A DNA stretch of 32,682 nucleotides from Bacillota bacterium (GCA_021797675.1 JAJZZH010000219.1:1-32682), one strand, 5' to 3'; shown: positions 1 through 7,800, numbered from the stretch's first letter. Notes: a model not told the origin generated them from the letters alone. Numbers and translations are program-made.

Positions 1-126
1 CTAGGAGCTTGTCCATAAATCCCCATGAGCACGTGCAAAACTACAATATATTCCGCAGTTTCTGGAAACGGTACCATATATTGTGGATACGGTTGGCATG
101 ATTCGAATTAATGGACATGCTCCTAG
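1..126. repeat. Complete 126-bp MITE-like inverted-repeat element
   Basis: The two ends are inverted copies of each other: the first 20 bases and the reverse complement of the last 20 (107-126) agree at 18 positions, and both begin CTAGGAGC. An inner inverted pair of nine bases (43-51 and 76-84, ACAATATAT/ATATATTGT) lets the element fold further. It has no coding capacity, so it would need a transposase supplied from elsewhere. CTAG at both outer ends may be a target duplication or part of the repeat; one copy cannot decide. A second copy starts at 32612. The family is not recognised. Confidence 0.8.
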
Positions 127-580
127 AAAGCAAGCAAGGTGGTATGACGCAAGACTGGGTATCACTGCCTCAACTGCGGTGGACTGTTCGCCGCCGCCAG
201 GCTGAGAAGCAGCGGTAGTCTGAACCGGAAAACAGGAAATTGGGCCCGCGTCACGAAATGATATCAACAGGATTTGACCGAAGAATCGCCAGCGACATCT
301 AATTCCCTGGTCGCGGCCCATCGGACCTCCGTCCGATGGGTGAAGGTCCCGGAATTCCCGGTTTTCACCGGCGTTGCGAACGGTTAGCCAAGGACCCGCA
401 AGCATTATACCATAGAAGATGATATTTTCTCAGCAATTATTGAAGCAGTTACAACCTCGTCGGTCTTTTCTTTAGGGTACTTACGTATTGCTTATCCCGA
501 ACAAGCAATTGGCTAAAACACCCCGGCCGCTTGGCCGGCGTTGGACAGCCGTGCGGCCGCTACGGGCGACGGAGGAAAAT
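127..580. other. Non-coding stretch with hairpins
   Basis: No convincing gene is seen. The one long open frame here, on the minus strand, runs through the repeat element, has low-complexity composition and no ribosome binding site, and is taken as chance. The stretch holds a 10-bp perfect hairpin with a CTCC loop (317-326/331-340) and a 6-bp hairpin (523-528/533-538). Read on the minus strand, the second is followed by GGTGTTTT, so it could be a back-up terminator for the sulfur operon that ends at 631. Confidence 0.5.
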
Positions 581-621
581 GCAGCCAGGCGGGGCCAAGG
601 GATTGGGCCCCGCCTGGCTGC
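581..621 (-). terminator. Rho-independent terminator of the rhodanese/CoA-disulfide reductase operon
   Basis: A perfect 16-bp stem (581-596 with 606-621) with a 9-nt loop lies 9 bases beyond the stop codon of the reductase gene. Read on the minus strand, the stem is followed by ATTTTCC, a short T tract. Stem length and position make this a strong terminator call. Confidence 0.85.
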
Positions 622-630
622 GGAGGTGGC

Positions 631-2298
631 TTAAGACGCAGACCGATGGGCCCGCCAGGCGGTAAATCCGCCCACCAGATTGTACACCCGGGGGTATCCA
701 CGCTGAGTCAACATGCGGGCGGCGACATAACTGCGGTGCCCACTCCGGCAGTAGACCACCACCGGGCGGTCGGCGGCGGGCGGCAGGCGATCCCACTGCC
801 GGCGCAATCCGTCCAAGGGGACGTGCAAGAAATCACCAATTCCTCCCGTTGCGTTGACCTCCTCGGCGTTGCGGACGTCAAGCAGAACGGGTGGGGTCGA
901 GCCTTTGGCCAGCCATTGCTGCAATTGGCCTGGGGTAAGCGGGGTCACCAGTCCGCGGCGCGCATTTTCGGCCGCCATGCCAGTAATCACCACCGCGTCC
1001 TTGGCGGCGGCGAACGGGGGGGCATAGGCGAGATCCAGTTCGCCCATGTCATCCACCGTCATCCGGGCCGAGATGACGGTGGCGAGCACGTCGATCCGTT
1101 TGTCGACGCCGAGCCGGCCGACGATCTGAGCGCCTAATACCCGCCCCGTTTCCGGATGGAAGAGGATCTTGATAAACAGGTCTTGGGCATGCGGATAATA
1201 GCTCGCATGGTCGCCCTTAACCGTGTACATGACCTGATAGGGGACTTTCAGGCGCTCGGCCGACTTTTCGGTCAATCCGGTTACCGCCAGGGTGTAGGGT
1301 TCGACGCGCACGATGGCCGTGCCCAGGGCACCCCGAAATTCCGCTGTGCCGCCCGCGGCATTGGTACCTGCCACGCGTCCCTCTTTGTTCGCGATCCCTG
1401 CCAGTGGCCACCAAGTCGGGCTGCCGGTCACCAGGTCGCGCTTTTCGACCGCATCCCCCGCGGCAAAGATATGGGGGATCGAGGTGGCCATCCGCGCGTC
1501 TACGGCCACGGCCCCGGTCGTTCCCAGCTGTAGGCCCATCTGGTGGGCCAGAGTGACGTCTGGGCGCACCCCCAGGGCCATGACCACCAGGTCTGTGGGG
1601 AGGCTGCCGCCGGACGTCAAATGAACCCGGGAGGGCTCAATCACCGAGACCGTGTCCCTCAAACGGACCGATATCCCCAGGTCATCCAGGCGGTCGAGGA
1701 AATACTGTGCCACATCGGCGTCAACCGGGGGCAAAATCTGCGCAGCGCGGTCCACCAAGGTCACCGAAATACCCCGCCGAGTCAGGACTTCGGCCATCTC
1801 CAGGCCGATAAAACCGGCTCCCAGCACGGTCGCGTGACGGGTGGGACGGGATTCGATGAACGCACGTAGACGGGCAGCGTCGGGAACCGAACGCATTTGA
1901 AAGACATGGTCTCCGTCTTGACCAGGCAGGTTAGCGGAGAGTGTCTGCGCGCCAGGAGCAAGAATCAACTCGTCGTATGGGTGCCAAGAGGAGTCTCCGG
2001 TTTCCCGCGAGATACTCTCCACCCGCTGCGTCGACACGTCGACGCGGGTGACTTCATGGCGCGTCAACACCCGAACCCCAAATCGATGGTCGAAGCTTTG
2101 GGGGGTTTCCAGCAGCAAATCCTCGACGGATTCAATCTCCCGGCCCACGTAATACGGAAGCCCACAGTTGGCAAAGGAGACGTACGGCCCCTTTTCAAAC
2201 ATGATAATCTCGGCGTGTTCATCCATGCGCCGGGCGCGAGTGGCTGCGCTCGCCCCTCCCGCAACCCCGCCGATGATCAGGATGTGCTTAGGCATCAT
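631..2298 (-). CDS. CoA-disulfide reductase/rhodanese fusion (NADH-dependent persulfide reductase type)
   Basis: A flavoprotein of the pyridine nucleotide-disulfide oxidoreductase family, 555 aa, fused to a C-terminal rhodanese domain. The N-terminus has the FAD fold motif (IIGGVAGGASAA, residues 8-19) and the CoA-disulfide reductase active site SFANCGLPYY with the single redox cysteine at 45. A dimerisation domain follows, and the rhodanese part (about 460-555) carries the loop CRSGHRS with the catalytic cysteine near 517. Characterised relatives reduce CoA-disulfide, CoA-persulfide or polysulfide with NAD(P)H. The chosen ATG has GGAGG 9 nt upstream; the reading frame extends further upstream but would run inside the preceding gene. 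It overlaps that rhodanese gene by ATGA, so translation is probably coupled. The role in persulfide or elemental-sulfur handling is inferred from fusion and context. Confidence 0.93.
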   Translation of the reverse strand: MMPKHILIIGGVAGGASAATRARRMDEHAEIIMFEKGPYVSFANCGLPYYVGREIESVEDLLLETPQSFDHRFGVRVLTRHEVTRVDVSTQRVESISRETGDSSWHPYDELILAPGAQTLSANLPGQDGDHVFQMRSVPDAARLRAFIESRPTRHATVLGAGFIGLEMAEVLTRRGISVTLVDRAAQILPPVDADVAQYFLDRLDDLGISVRLRDTVSVIEPSRVHLTSGGSLPTDLVVMALGVRPDVTLAHQMGLQLGTTGAVAVDARMATSIPHIFAAGDAVEKRDLVTGSPTWWPLAGIANKEGRVAGTNAAGGTAEFRGALGTAIVRVEPYTLAVTGLTEKSAERLKVPYQVMYTVKGDHASYYPHAQDLFIKILFHPETGRVLGAQIVGRLGVDKRIDVLATVISARMTVDDMGELDLAYAPPFAAAKDAVVITGMAAENARRGLVTPLTPGQLQQWLAKGSTPPVLLDVRNAEEVNATGGIGDFLHVPLDGLRRQWDRLPPAADRPVVVYCRSGHRSYVAARMLTQRGYPRVYNLVGGFTAWRAHRSAS

Positions 2299-2933
2299 GC
2301 CGGTGCTCCTCCCGTGGAAGTTTGCGGACGAGCCAGCGGGTAACCCGCCGCCATCCATGCGTTCATCCCGTTGAGCACATTGTGGACGCGAAATCCCTGC
2401 AGAGCGAGCCAGACGCTCATGTTGAGGCTTCGGCTGCCGGAACGGCAGATCAGGGCATACTCGCGATGAGGATCGAGTTCGCCCAAGCGCCGGGGCAGAT
2501 GGCCCATCGGCAGCAACATGGCCCCTGGCACGATACCGTCCGCATGTTCATGGGGTTCGCGGATGTCGACGACCACAAAGCGGTCACGGTCTTCGTAGAG
2601 TTCGCCGACGCTGATGTCGCGAACAACGGGCAGCTCCTGGGCCATCCAGGATTCCATGCCGCGATCCCACACCCCTTGCACACTGAGGCCCAAATGGTCG
2701 AGAGCGGCCTTAGCCTGCGGGGCGTTGGTGGCGTCGCCGAAGATGCCCATGGGCGGTTTGGAACCCCGCAACGCTCCGGACAATTGACGCTCAAACGCAT
2801 CAGCTACCCAGGGAAAGGCGTAAGCCGCGGGGACGTGACCCTGATCATAAGCCGATTGACTGCGAACATCCAAGATCACGAGTTGACCATTGGCGGCGCT
2901 CTGACACCATGCTCGCCATTGCTGCAAATCCAT
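2295..2933 (-). CDS. Tandem rhodanese-domain sulfurtransferase
   Basis: A 212-aa protein with two rhodanese domains. The second (about 108-205) has a complete active-site loop, CRSGSRS, with catalytic Cys163. The first (about 1-100) keeps the fold signatures (VILDVRSQSAYDQGHVPAA) but its loop reads FGDATNAP and has no cysteine, so it is probably catalytically dead, as is usual in tandem rhodaneses. Such enzymes move sulfane sulfur from thiosulfate or persulfides to thiol acceptors. The start was set at the ATG with GGGAGGT 9 nt upstream; the in-frame TTG and ATG further upstream overlap that site. It is first in a two-gene operon, overlaps the reductase gene by ATGA and has its own promoter with a palindromic operator. 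Confidence 0.9.
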   Translation of the reverse strand: MDLQQWRAWCQSAANGQLVILDVRSQSAYDQGHVPAAYAFPWVADAFERQLSGALRGSKPPMGIFGDATNAPQAKAALDHLGLSVQGVWDRGMESWMAQELPVVRDISVGELYEDRDRFVVVDIREPHEHADGIVPGAMLLPMGHLPRRLGELDPHREYALICRSGSRSLNMSVWLALQGFRVHNVLNGMNAWMAAGYPLARPQTSTGGAPA

Positions 2934-2974
2934 TGCCCGCATACCTCCCAAATCAGTGTAGAATCGTTAGTGTG

Positions 2975-3004
2975 ATGATACCCCATAGGGTATCATTTAT
3001 GCAA
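2975..3004 (-). promoter_or_regulatory. Promoter with CsoR/CstR-like palindromic operator
   Basis: A perfect inverted repeat with 9-bp arms, ATGATACCC-CATA-GGGTATCAT, occupies 2975-2996. On the minus strand a -35 (TTGCAT, 2999-3004) and a -10 (TATCAT, 2975-2980) are separated by 18 bp, so the palindrome fills the spacer and a bound protein would block polymerase. Sites of the TACCCC...GGGGTA kind are known for the copper sensor CsoR and the persulfide sensor CstR (DUF156 family). CstR controls rhodanese and sulfide-oxidation operons in other Firmicutes, which fits the genes here. No DUF156 regulator gene lies in the window. Confidence 0.72.
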
Positions 3005-3122
3005 TAGGAATTTTTATTGAGGCACAACGATATCATGCTGACTCGTTTAGATACCCGCCGGGGGACAGGATACGGATCGACATCGGGGATGGGCGGCATC
3101 GCGCAACGGGCGGCGATCAGCC

Positions 3123-4331
3123 TTAGCCGCGAGAAGTGGCCGGCGTCCGTTGTCGATCCGTGATTCCGAAGCCCAAGAGGACGGCCATCGCGGCGATCCC
3201 TGCCAGGATCCAAAATGTCGAGGGACAAAATAATCGGGCACCAATACCCGAACCGATCATCATCCCAGCATACATCGCGGTATTGTTCCAGGCCAGGCTG
3301 CTGGCCCGAACACGGAGCGGCACGGTGCCGGCCAGCGCCTTGAGATCGGGAATATAGGCTTGGGCAAAGGCAAATGCCCAGGCCCACAAGATGTCTGTCC
3401 ATAGGGGGAGGAAGGCCGCACTAAATCCCATGCCGATGATCGTCGCCGCTTCGGCCAACTGCGCCAAATGCACCGCGAACCAAGGTCCGCGCCGATCCCC
3501 GAGACGGCCCAGCACATAATTGCCAGCCAAATTGGCGGCTCCGTAACCACTAAGAATATAGAGTAATTCGGTAAAATGGCGGATGCCTTGGCTTTCCAGA
3601 AAAGCGGGGAGATACGTGTAAACCATGCCGACGGCGAAAAATGCCAGCAGACTGGCCGAGAGGGAAGGCCAACTGAGCCGCAGTAGCGTGCGGGCGTCGT
3701 ACCCATGACGGCCGGCAGGTGCGGGATGGGAGGCCAATCGCCACGGACGCAAGACGCCCTGTACAGCCGCGCCCACCGCGACGAGGGCGACGGCGATGGC
3801 AAGCATCGTGCCCCGCCAGCCCAGCTCCCGGGCGAACAACATTCCCAACGGCACGCCGGCCACCGTGGACAGAGAAAATCCCATCGAGACCACGGACATG
3901 GCGCGAGCGTGCATGCGTCGAGGGATCACGTCGGCTACCAGGGCATATGCCATGGAGCTGACCGCTCCCGCGCTCATCCCGGTAAACGCCCGGGCGACCA
4001 CGAGCAGTGGAAACGTTGGCGCCAGACCAGTGAGGGCGTCGAAGACGACAAAACCGCCCAATCCCCAGTGCAAAACCTTCCGATGCCCCAGATGGTCGGC
4101 GAGCCCGCCCGCGAGCGGAGAAGCCAGGGCCGAGCCCGCGGCGAAGACGGTGACCAACCAGCCGACACCGCCCGCGCTGACATGAAAACTGCGCGCGATG
4201 GGCAGTACAAACGGCGCGATAAGGTTGAGATCGCTGCCTACTACAAACATCAGCAGAGAAAAAACTACGGCCACGGTCCACGGGTTCAGGCCGGAGCGTG
4301 CGGATCGTTCCGGCACGATGGGCGGCGGGAT
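3123..4331 (-). CDS. MFS transporter, DHA/AraJ-like efflux type
   Basis: A multi-pass membrane protein of about 400 aa with the hydrophobicity of a twelve-helix major facilitator. The loop between helices 2 and 3 has the family signature (GGLADHLGHRKVL), and a second such loop (LGRLGDRRGP) follows helix 8, as expected from the duplicated fold. The substrate cannot be read from sequence. It lies between the DsrE-like gene and the rhodanese operon, so export of a sulfur compound is possible but only inferred. The start is unusual: a perfect GGAGGT (4338-4343) is 6 nt before an ATC at 4331. The nearest upstream standard start is GTG at 4358, which has no ribosome binding site, and the next GTG downstream is too far from the site. 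The coordinates use ATC; 4358 is the alternative. Confidence 0.85.
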   Translation of the reverse strand: MPPPIVPERSARSGLNPWTVAVVFSLLMFVVGSDLNLIAPFVLPIARSFHVSAGGVGWLVTVFAAGSALASPLAGGLADHLGHRKVLHWGLGGFVVFDALTGLAPTFPLLVVARAFTGMSAGAVSSMAYALVADVIPRRMHARAMSVVSMGFSLSTVAGVPLGMLFARELGWRGTMLAIAVALVAVGAAVQGVLRPWRLASHPAPAGRHGYDARTLLRLSWPSLSASLLAFFAVGMVYTYLPAFLESQGIRHFTELLYILSGYGAANLAGNYVLGRLGDRRGPWFAVHLAQLAEAATIIGMGFSAAFLPLWTDILWAWAFAFAQAYIPDLKALAGTVPLRVRASSLAWNNTAMYAGMMIGSGIGARLFCPSTFWILAGIAAMAVLLGFGITDRQRTPATSRG

Positions 4332-4491
4332 ACCAGCACCTCCAGTCACGGCGAACACCTAAGGACAGAACGACGGGGCTCCCGCGCCGGGAAGCCTCTT
4401 CTATTCTGCCCCAATTTGTCCTTGCCGTTGCGGAAGTCTGGTGAAAACTCCGCACGGTTGGCCATATGGCCGTCTACGTGAGGCACCGTGC

Positions 4492-4836
4492 TTAGACGCC
4501 GATGATTTGGTATCCTTGCTCGACGAGGTCCACGATCACCGATCCCGCGGGCTCCAAGACGACCCCGGTGGCCGAGACGACTTGTTCATCGAGCCCCATT
4601 TGCTGCACGTTGGCGGGGCAAGCCCGTGTGCGCACCTCGGATTCTTTCAACGCCGCCAGCGCCCGCTGGATGGCCGGAATCTCGGCCGTGGTCAAGGTGA
4701 CTCCGGGGCCAAAAAGATAGACTTCAACGTCCTGCTGATGGCGCACAGTGCGCAGTCTGTGGGCCAAAACCAGGGCCGATAAGGCTTTATTAGCTTGGTC
4801 GGGACCCGCGGTTATCCAAAACGCGATCTTCGCCAT
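4492..4836 (-). CDS. DsrE/DsrF-like sulfur-carrier family protein
   Basis: A small soluble protein of 114 aa with the DsrE/F-like fold: an N-terminal strand (KIAFWITAGPDQ), a helix with conserved alanines, then VEVYLFGPGV, and a single cysteine at 73 (RACPANVQQMGL) at the position used as a persulfide carrier in several family members. ATG has GGAGG 8 nt upstream. It is the first gene of the minus-strand sulfur cluster, 160 bp before the MFS gene, and possibly co-transcribed with it. DsrE-like proteins next to rhodaneses commonly act as sulfur relays in sulfur-oxidising bacteria; that role here is inferred. Confidence 0.85.
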   Translation of the reverse strand: MAKIAFWITAGPDQANKALSALVLAHRLRTVRHQQDVEVYLFGPGVTLTTAEIPAIQRALAALKESEVRTRACPANVQQMGLDEQVVSATGVVLEPAGSVIVDLVEQGYQIIGV

Positions 4837-4866
4837 ATGCTTTCCCTCCTCTTGTCTGCACCATTC

Positions 4867-4875
4867 ATTCTAGCA
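4867..4875 (-). promoter_or_regulatory. Possible extended -10 promoter of the DsrE-like gene
   Basis: On the minus strand the sequence TGCTAGAAT is an extended -10 element (TGn followed by TAGAAT), 30 nt upstream of the start codon. No good -35 hexamer stands at the right distance, which is acceptable for extended -10 promoters. The rest of the stretch up to 5102 shows no gene. Confidence 0.4.
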
Positions 4876-5102
4876 AGATTTGAACCGATTGGGGGGGATG
4901 GTACCGACTTTCCAACCGATCCGCTGGCGGGTCTCAACGCCCCCTCGTACGACAATCCCACCACAATATAGGCTTGCGGAACCCCTGCGGACAAGGGCAA
5001 AGGGCAAAACACGAGCACCCAGGCCTCGCCCCATCTCAGCTGGCGACTCCGGACCGGCGGAAGGTGAACCAGGGCGGCTGGCGAGGTGGGATGCCCCGAT
5101 CG

Positions 5103-6020
5103 CTAAGTGATCCGACGAAGGCTTTCCCACAGCCAATCCAGAAATCCGGGCACATTCAGGTCGGCAGCGACTTGGACCGGAGGCCGCTTGGTAGACAAGG
5201 GCGAGACGACCACGGTTCCTCGCAACGGACCTTCGAGCACTACGGTAAGCGGCAGGCTCTCCCAGCGAAAGAGTTCGGGGGCGTCGACGGCGGCGACGGC
5301 CACCGCATCGTCGACGGGAAACGCGTTGGGGTCTCCGCCTTCCCCGCGGGATTTTTCTCCGTAAAACGACAACATCGAATATAACAGCCTCCCCAACTGA
5401 CCGAAGCCGCGCAGCCGATCAAGTTCAGTCAGTTGTACTAGAGCGCGATGCGTAACATTGATGCCGACCAGGCGGAGATTGGTGCCGTAGCGGAACACGG
5501 CGTCGGCCGCGTGGGGATCGACGAAGACATTGAACTCCACGTCTTTATCCAACTGGGCTCCCGGCATCCCGCCGGCCATACAGGTAATCGAGGCCAAGTG
5601 CTGGTTGACGTCGGGAAAGGCGAGCAACAAGAGGGCAACATTGGTCAGCGGGCCGGTGGCAATGAGGTGACAGGGACCGCGCTGACGGCCAATGGTGTTG
5701 CTGAGCCACGTCCAAGCCCGTTCAGGGGGAAACGGGCGGACGCCGGGACTCCTCACAACCTCGCCCAGCCCCGACGCCCCATGGACATGAGGCGCCGTCA
5801 GCAAGGGATAAAAGAGCGGTCCCTCAGCACCGACCATAACGGGAAGCTGGACCCCGGCTCGTTCCAGCACGAAGTGCGCGTTCTGGAAAGTCTGAGCAAC
5901 GCTGACGTTGCCGGCAACGGTGGTTACCCCCTGCACGTTGAATCGGGCCAGGGCGGTCACCATGGCCAATGCGTCATCAATGCCCGGATCCATGTCGAGA
6001 AAGACATTCGAACCGGTAAT
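5103..6020 (-). CDS. Inosine/uridine-preferring nucleoside hydrolase family protein
   Basis: An enzyme of the IUNH family, which hydrolyses the N-glycosidic bond of (ribo)nucleosides using a bound calcium ion. The family signature DMDPGIDDALA is near the N-terminus and supplies the calcium-binding aspartates. The central EFNVFVDPHAADAV segment and the late VDDAVAVA match the other metal and ribose-binding motifs. It has about 305 aa, normal for the family. The start is odd: a perfect GGAGGT (6028-6033) is 7 nt before an ATT at 6020, which puts the DxDPG motif at the usual distance from the N-terminus. The frame stays open upstream to a TTG at 6158 without a ribosome binding site, and would add an atypical extension. 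The exact substrate is unknown. Confidence 0.88.
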   Translation of the reverse strand: MTGSNVFLDMDPGIDDALAMVTALARFNVQGVTTVAGNVSVAQTFQNAHFVLERAGVQLPVMVGAEGPLFYPLLTAPHVHGASGLGEVVRSPGVRPFPPERAWTWLSNTIGRQRGPCHLIATGPLTNVALLLLAFPDVNQHLASITCMAGGMPGAQLDKDVEFNVFVDPHAADAVFRYGTNLRLVGINVTHRALVQLTELDRLRGFGQLGRLLYSMLSFYGEKSRGEGGDPNAFPVDDAVAVAAVDAPELFRWESLPLTVVLEGPLRGTVVVSPLSTKRPPVQVAADLNVPGFLDWLWESLRRIT

Positions 6021-6204
6021 CGGAGACACCTCCGCTGGCGGGACAGACCCGCAAGATGGCAATAGTATTCGATTTTGGCCGTAGTTATATACCGAGTGGC
6101 CTTGGCTGATCGAGAAACCATCGGCATCGTGGGCTCGGGTTGTATGGCATGTTCTCAAGTTTCTTTGGTCAGCAAATATAACCCGTCACTCAAGATAGGG
6201 TAAT

Positions 6205-6218
6205 ATACATATATGTAT
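6205..6218 (+). promoter_or_regulatory. 14-bp perfect palindrome, likely operator of the EXLDI gene
   Basis: ATACATA-TATGTAT is a perfect palindrome just upstream of the GAGGAGGT ribosome binding site. Half-sites of the ACAT/ATGT kind are typical of PadR and some ribbon-helix-helix regulators. Because the gene downstream has a short N-terminal region that may bind DNA, autoregulation is possible. Confidence 0.45.
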
Positions 6219-6238
6219 GAGTGTGAGGAGGTGGCCAT

Positions 6239-6781
6239 ATGGCCAACAAAACGATTTACGTCGCCGACGACGATCTGCCACTATACGAACAGGCGCAGGC
6301 GCTCGCTGATGGTAATCTCTCGGGTGCAATCGCGCGCGCATTGCGGAAATTTGTGCAGTCGGAGACGGCACACCGCGAAGGGTTCGAAGAGGTAGTGGTG
6401 CGGGTCGGCCCCCCCGGCAGCCAGCGAAAGAAGCGATTTTACGGCTACCGGATCACCGAATGGCGCCATCCCCATGGAGACAGCGGAATGGAGATCTTTG
6501 CGGTGTACCGTACCCGCAAGGGACATTATGCCGTCCATCGGGTGGAGATGCCGAGCTGGCTCCCGGGGCCGATGCATCGGCTCTTTGATGATGCATGGCT
6601 GGGAGGCTTGGCCAGCCGCGCATGGAAAGGGGTTCCATTCGAACAATGGTTTCCTTCCGGCACGGCCAAACTCGACGTCTACCAAACCCTCGACGAAATG
6701 GATGGGCACGTGCCGCCGGATCTCATAGCCCGCTTACGTGATCATGGCGACGAGCCCCCCATGGAAGATCTTGACATCTAG
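6239..6781 (+). CDS. EXLDI-family protein
   Basis: A soluble 180-aa protein ending in EDLDI, the C-terminal signature after which the EXLDI family is named. The first 45 residues (starting ANKTIYVADDDLPLYEQAQ) have a short strand followed by two helices, like ribbon-helix-helix antitoxin or repressor domains. The middle is rich in aromatic residues (FYGYRITEW, PFEQWFPSGTAKLDVYQTLDE). ATG is preceded by GAGGAGGT with good spacing and by a palindrome at 6205. The gene is single and ends at a strong terminator. The biochemical role of the family is not known to me; a DNA-binding role is inferred from the N-terminus only. Confidence 0.8.
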   Translation: MANKTIYVADDDLPLYEQAQALADGNLSGAIARALRKFVQSETAHREGFEEVVVRVGPPGSQRKKRFYGYRITEWRHPHGDSGMEIFAVYRTRKGHYAVHRVEMPSWLPGPMHRLFDDAWLGGLASRAWKGVPFEQWFPSGTAKLDVYQTLDEMDGHVPPDLIARLRDHGDEPPMEDLDI

Positions 6782-6787
6782 CCAGAC

Positions 6788-6821
6788 GGTCAAAACCCCG
6801 GTTCGACCCGGGGTTTTGACC
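6788..6821. terminator. Bidirectional terminator between convergent genes
   Basis: A perfect 14-bp stem (6788-6801/6808-6821) with loop TTCGAC lies 6 bases after the EXLDI stop codon and 31 bases from the end of the converging foldase gene. The stem itself contains AAAA on one arm and TTTT on the other, which suits termination in both directions. Confidence 0.85.
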
Positions 6822-6852
6822 CTGCTGACGCGATCCCGTCGAGGGCGCCCGC

Positions 6853-7800
6853 CTACTTGAACGCAAGGTGGGTCTTGGCAGCTTTGAGCGTCTTTTGGCT
6901 GAAAGCCGCAAACGCCTGGTTGGCGGCTACCAGTTGCAACTGGGATTGAATCGTCGACTTCACCGAGGAAAAGGGGCGCACTGAAGCCGGGCTAATTTTT
7001 TGCACCTGCATCACGTAATATCCTTGTGGGGTATCGGCGATGCCGTACTGACCCGCCTTCAGCGCCTTCATTTCGGTGGTGAAGCTGGCGGGAAAGCCGT
7101 TCGTTGCATTCAGCGGCAACGGACCCAGCTCTCCTCCGGCCTTGGCTGACGTCTTATCTAACGAATATTGCTTGGCTAGCGCAGCGAAGTTCGCGTGGCC
7201 CGCTTGGAGTTCGGTCAACAGGGAGTGAGCCTGGGTCTTGGATTTTACCACGATAGCCCGCACGGTGTCGGTGGCCGGATTCTCAAAGAATCTCTGGTTC
7301 GATTGGTAATAGTGCTTGACCGCTGCCGCGGAAGGCGGTTTTACGCCTTTGGACACCTGTCCATAGGCTGCCTGCAACATCTCTTGTCCCACCGCGAACC
7401 GGTAAAATTGAGGCAGCGTGAGGTGATAGGTCTTGAGCTGCGCCTTGAGGGCGGAGGTGCCCCCGGCCTGCTTTTCGATGGCGGTGATCGACTGATGAGC
7501 CTTGGTGTCAGCATGGGACCGGGTAATCAGATGGTGGGAAACTGCCCACTGTTCCACCGCAACCCACTGCATTAGTTGCTGAATCTGCCGTTTTTTGGCG
7601 GATGCGGTGATCTTTGGCATGGGCTGTCCCGTCATTAAAGAGATGGCTTCAATCGACTGTTTCCACTCCGCGTCGGTGATGGCATGGCCGTTGACCGTGG
7701 CCAAGGCATGAGAAGTCGCCGAAGCAACTCCACAACCGACCGCGGCTAACAAAAGCACTCCTGTCGTCGCACCCCATACCACTCGTCGTTCAAATCGCAT
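6853..7800 (-). CDS. PrsA/SurA-like peptidyl-prolyl isomerase lipoprotein (parvulin type)
   Basis: An exported foldase of 315 aa. The N-terminus is a signal peptide with a lipobox-like end (AAVGC, lipid-modified cysteine at 23), so it should sit on the outer face of the membrane. A SurA/PrsA-type N-terminal helical domain follows (VNGHAITDAEWKQSI onward). A parvulin domain spans about 155-260, with the conserved NFAALAKQYSLDKTSAKAGGE stretch shortened and GYYVMQVQKI at its end. Such proteins help secreted proteins fold after Sec export, a job consistent with the secreted protease, beta-propeller and binding proteins elsewhere in the window. ATG has GGAAGGGG upstream. It is a single-gene unit ending at the shared terminator. 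Confidence 0.88.
   Translation of the reverse strand: MRFERRVVWGATTGVLLLAAVGCGVASATSHALATVNGHAITDAEWKQSIEAISLMTGQPMPKITASAKKRQIQQLMQWVAVEQWAVSHHLITRSHADTKAHQSITAIEKQAGGTSALKAQLKTYHLTLPQFYRFAVGQEMLQAAYGQVSKGVKPPSAAAVKHYYQSNQRFFENPATDTVRAIVVKSKTQAHSLLTELQAGHANFAALAKQYSLDKTSAKAGGELGPLPLNATNGFPASFTTEMKALKAGQYGIADTPQGYYVMQVQKISPASVRPFSSVKSTIQSQLQLVAANQAFAAFSQKTLKAAKTHLAFK

Noticed and set aside
1-405. 134-codon minus-strand frame at the left edge
   Set aside because: It runs across the inverted-repeat element, has no ribosome binding site and no recognisable domain.
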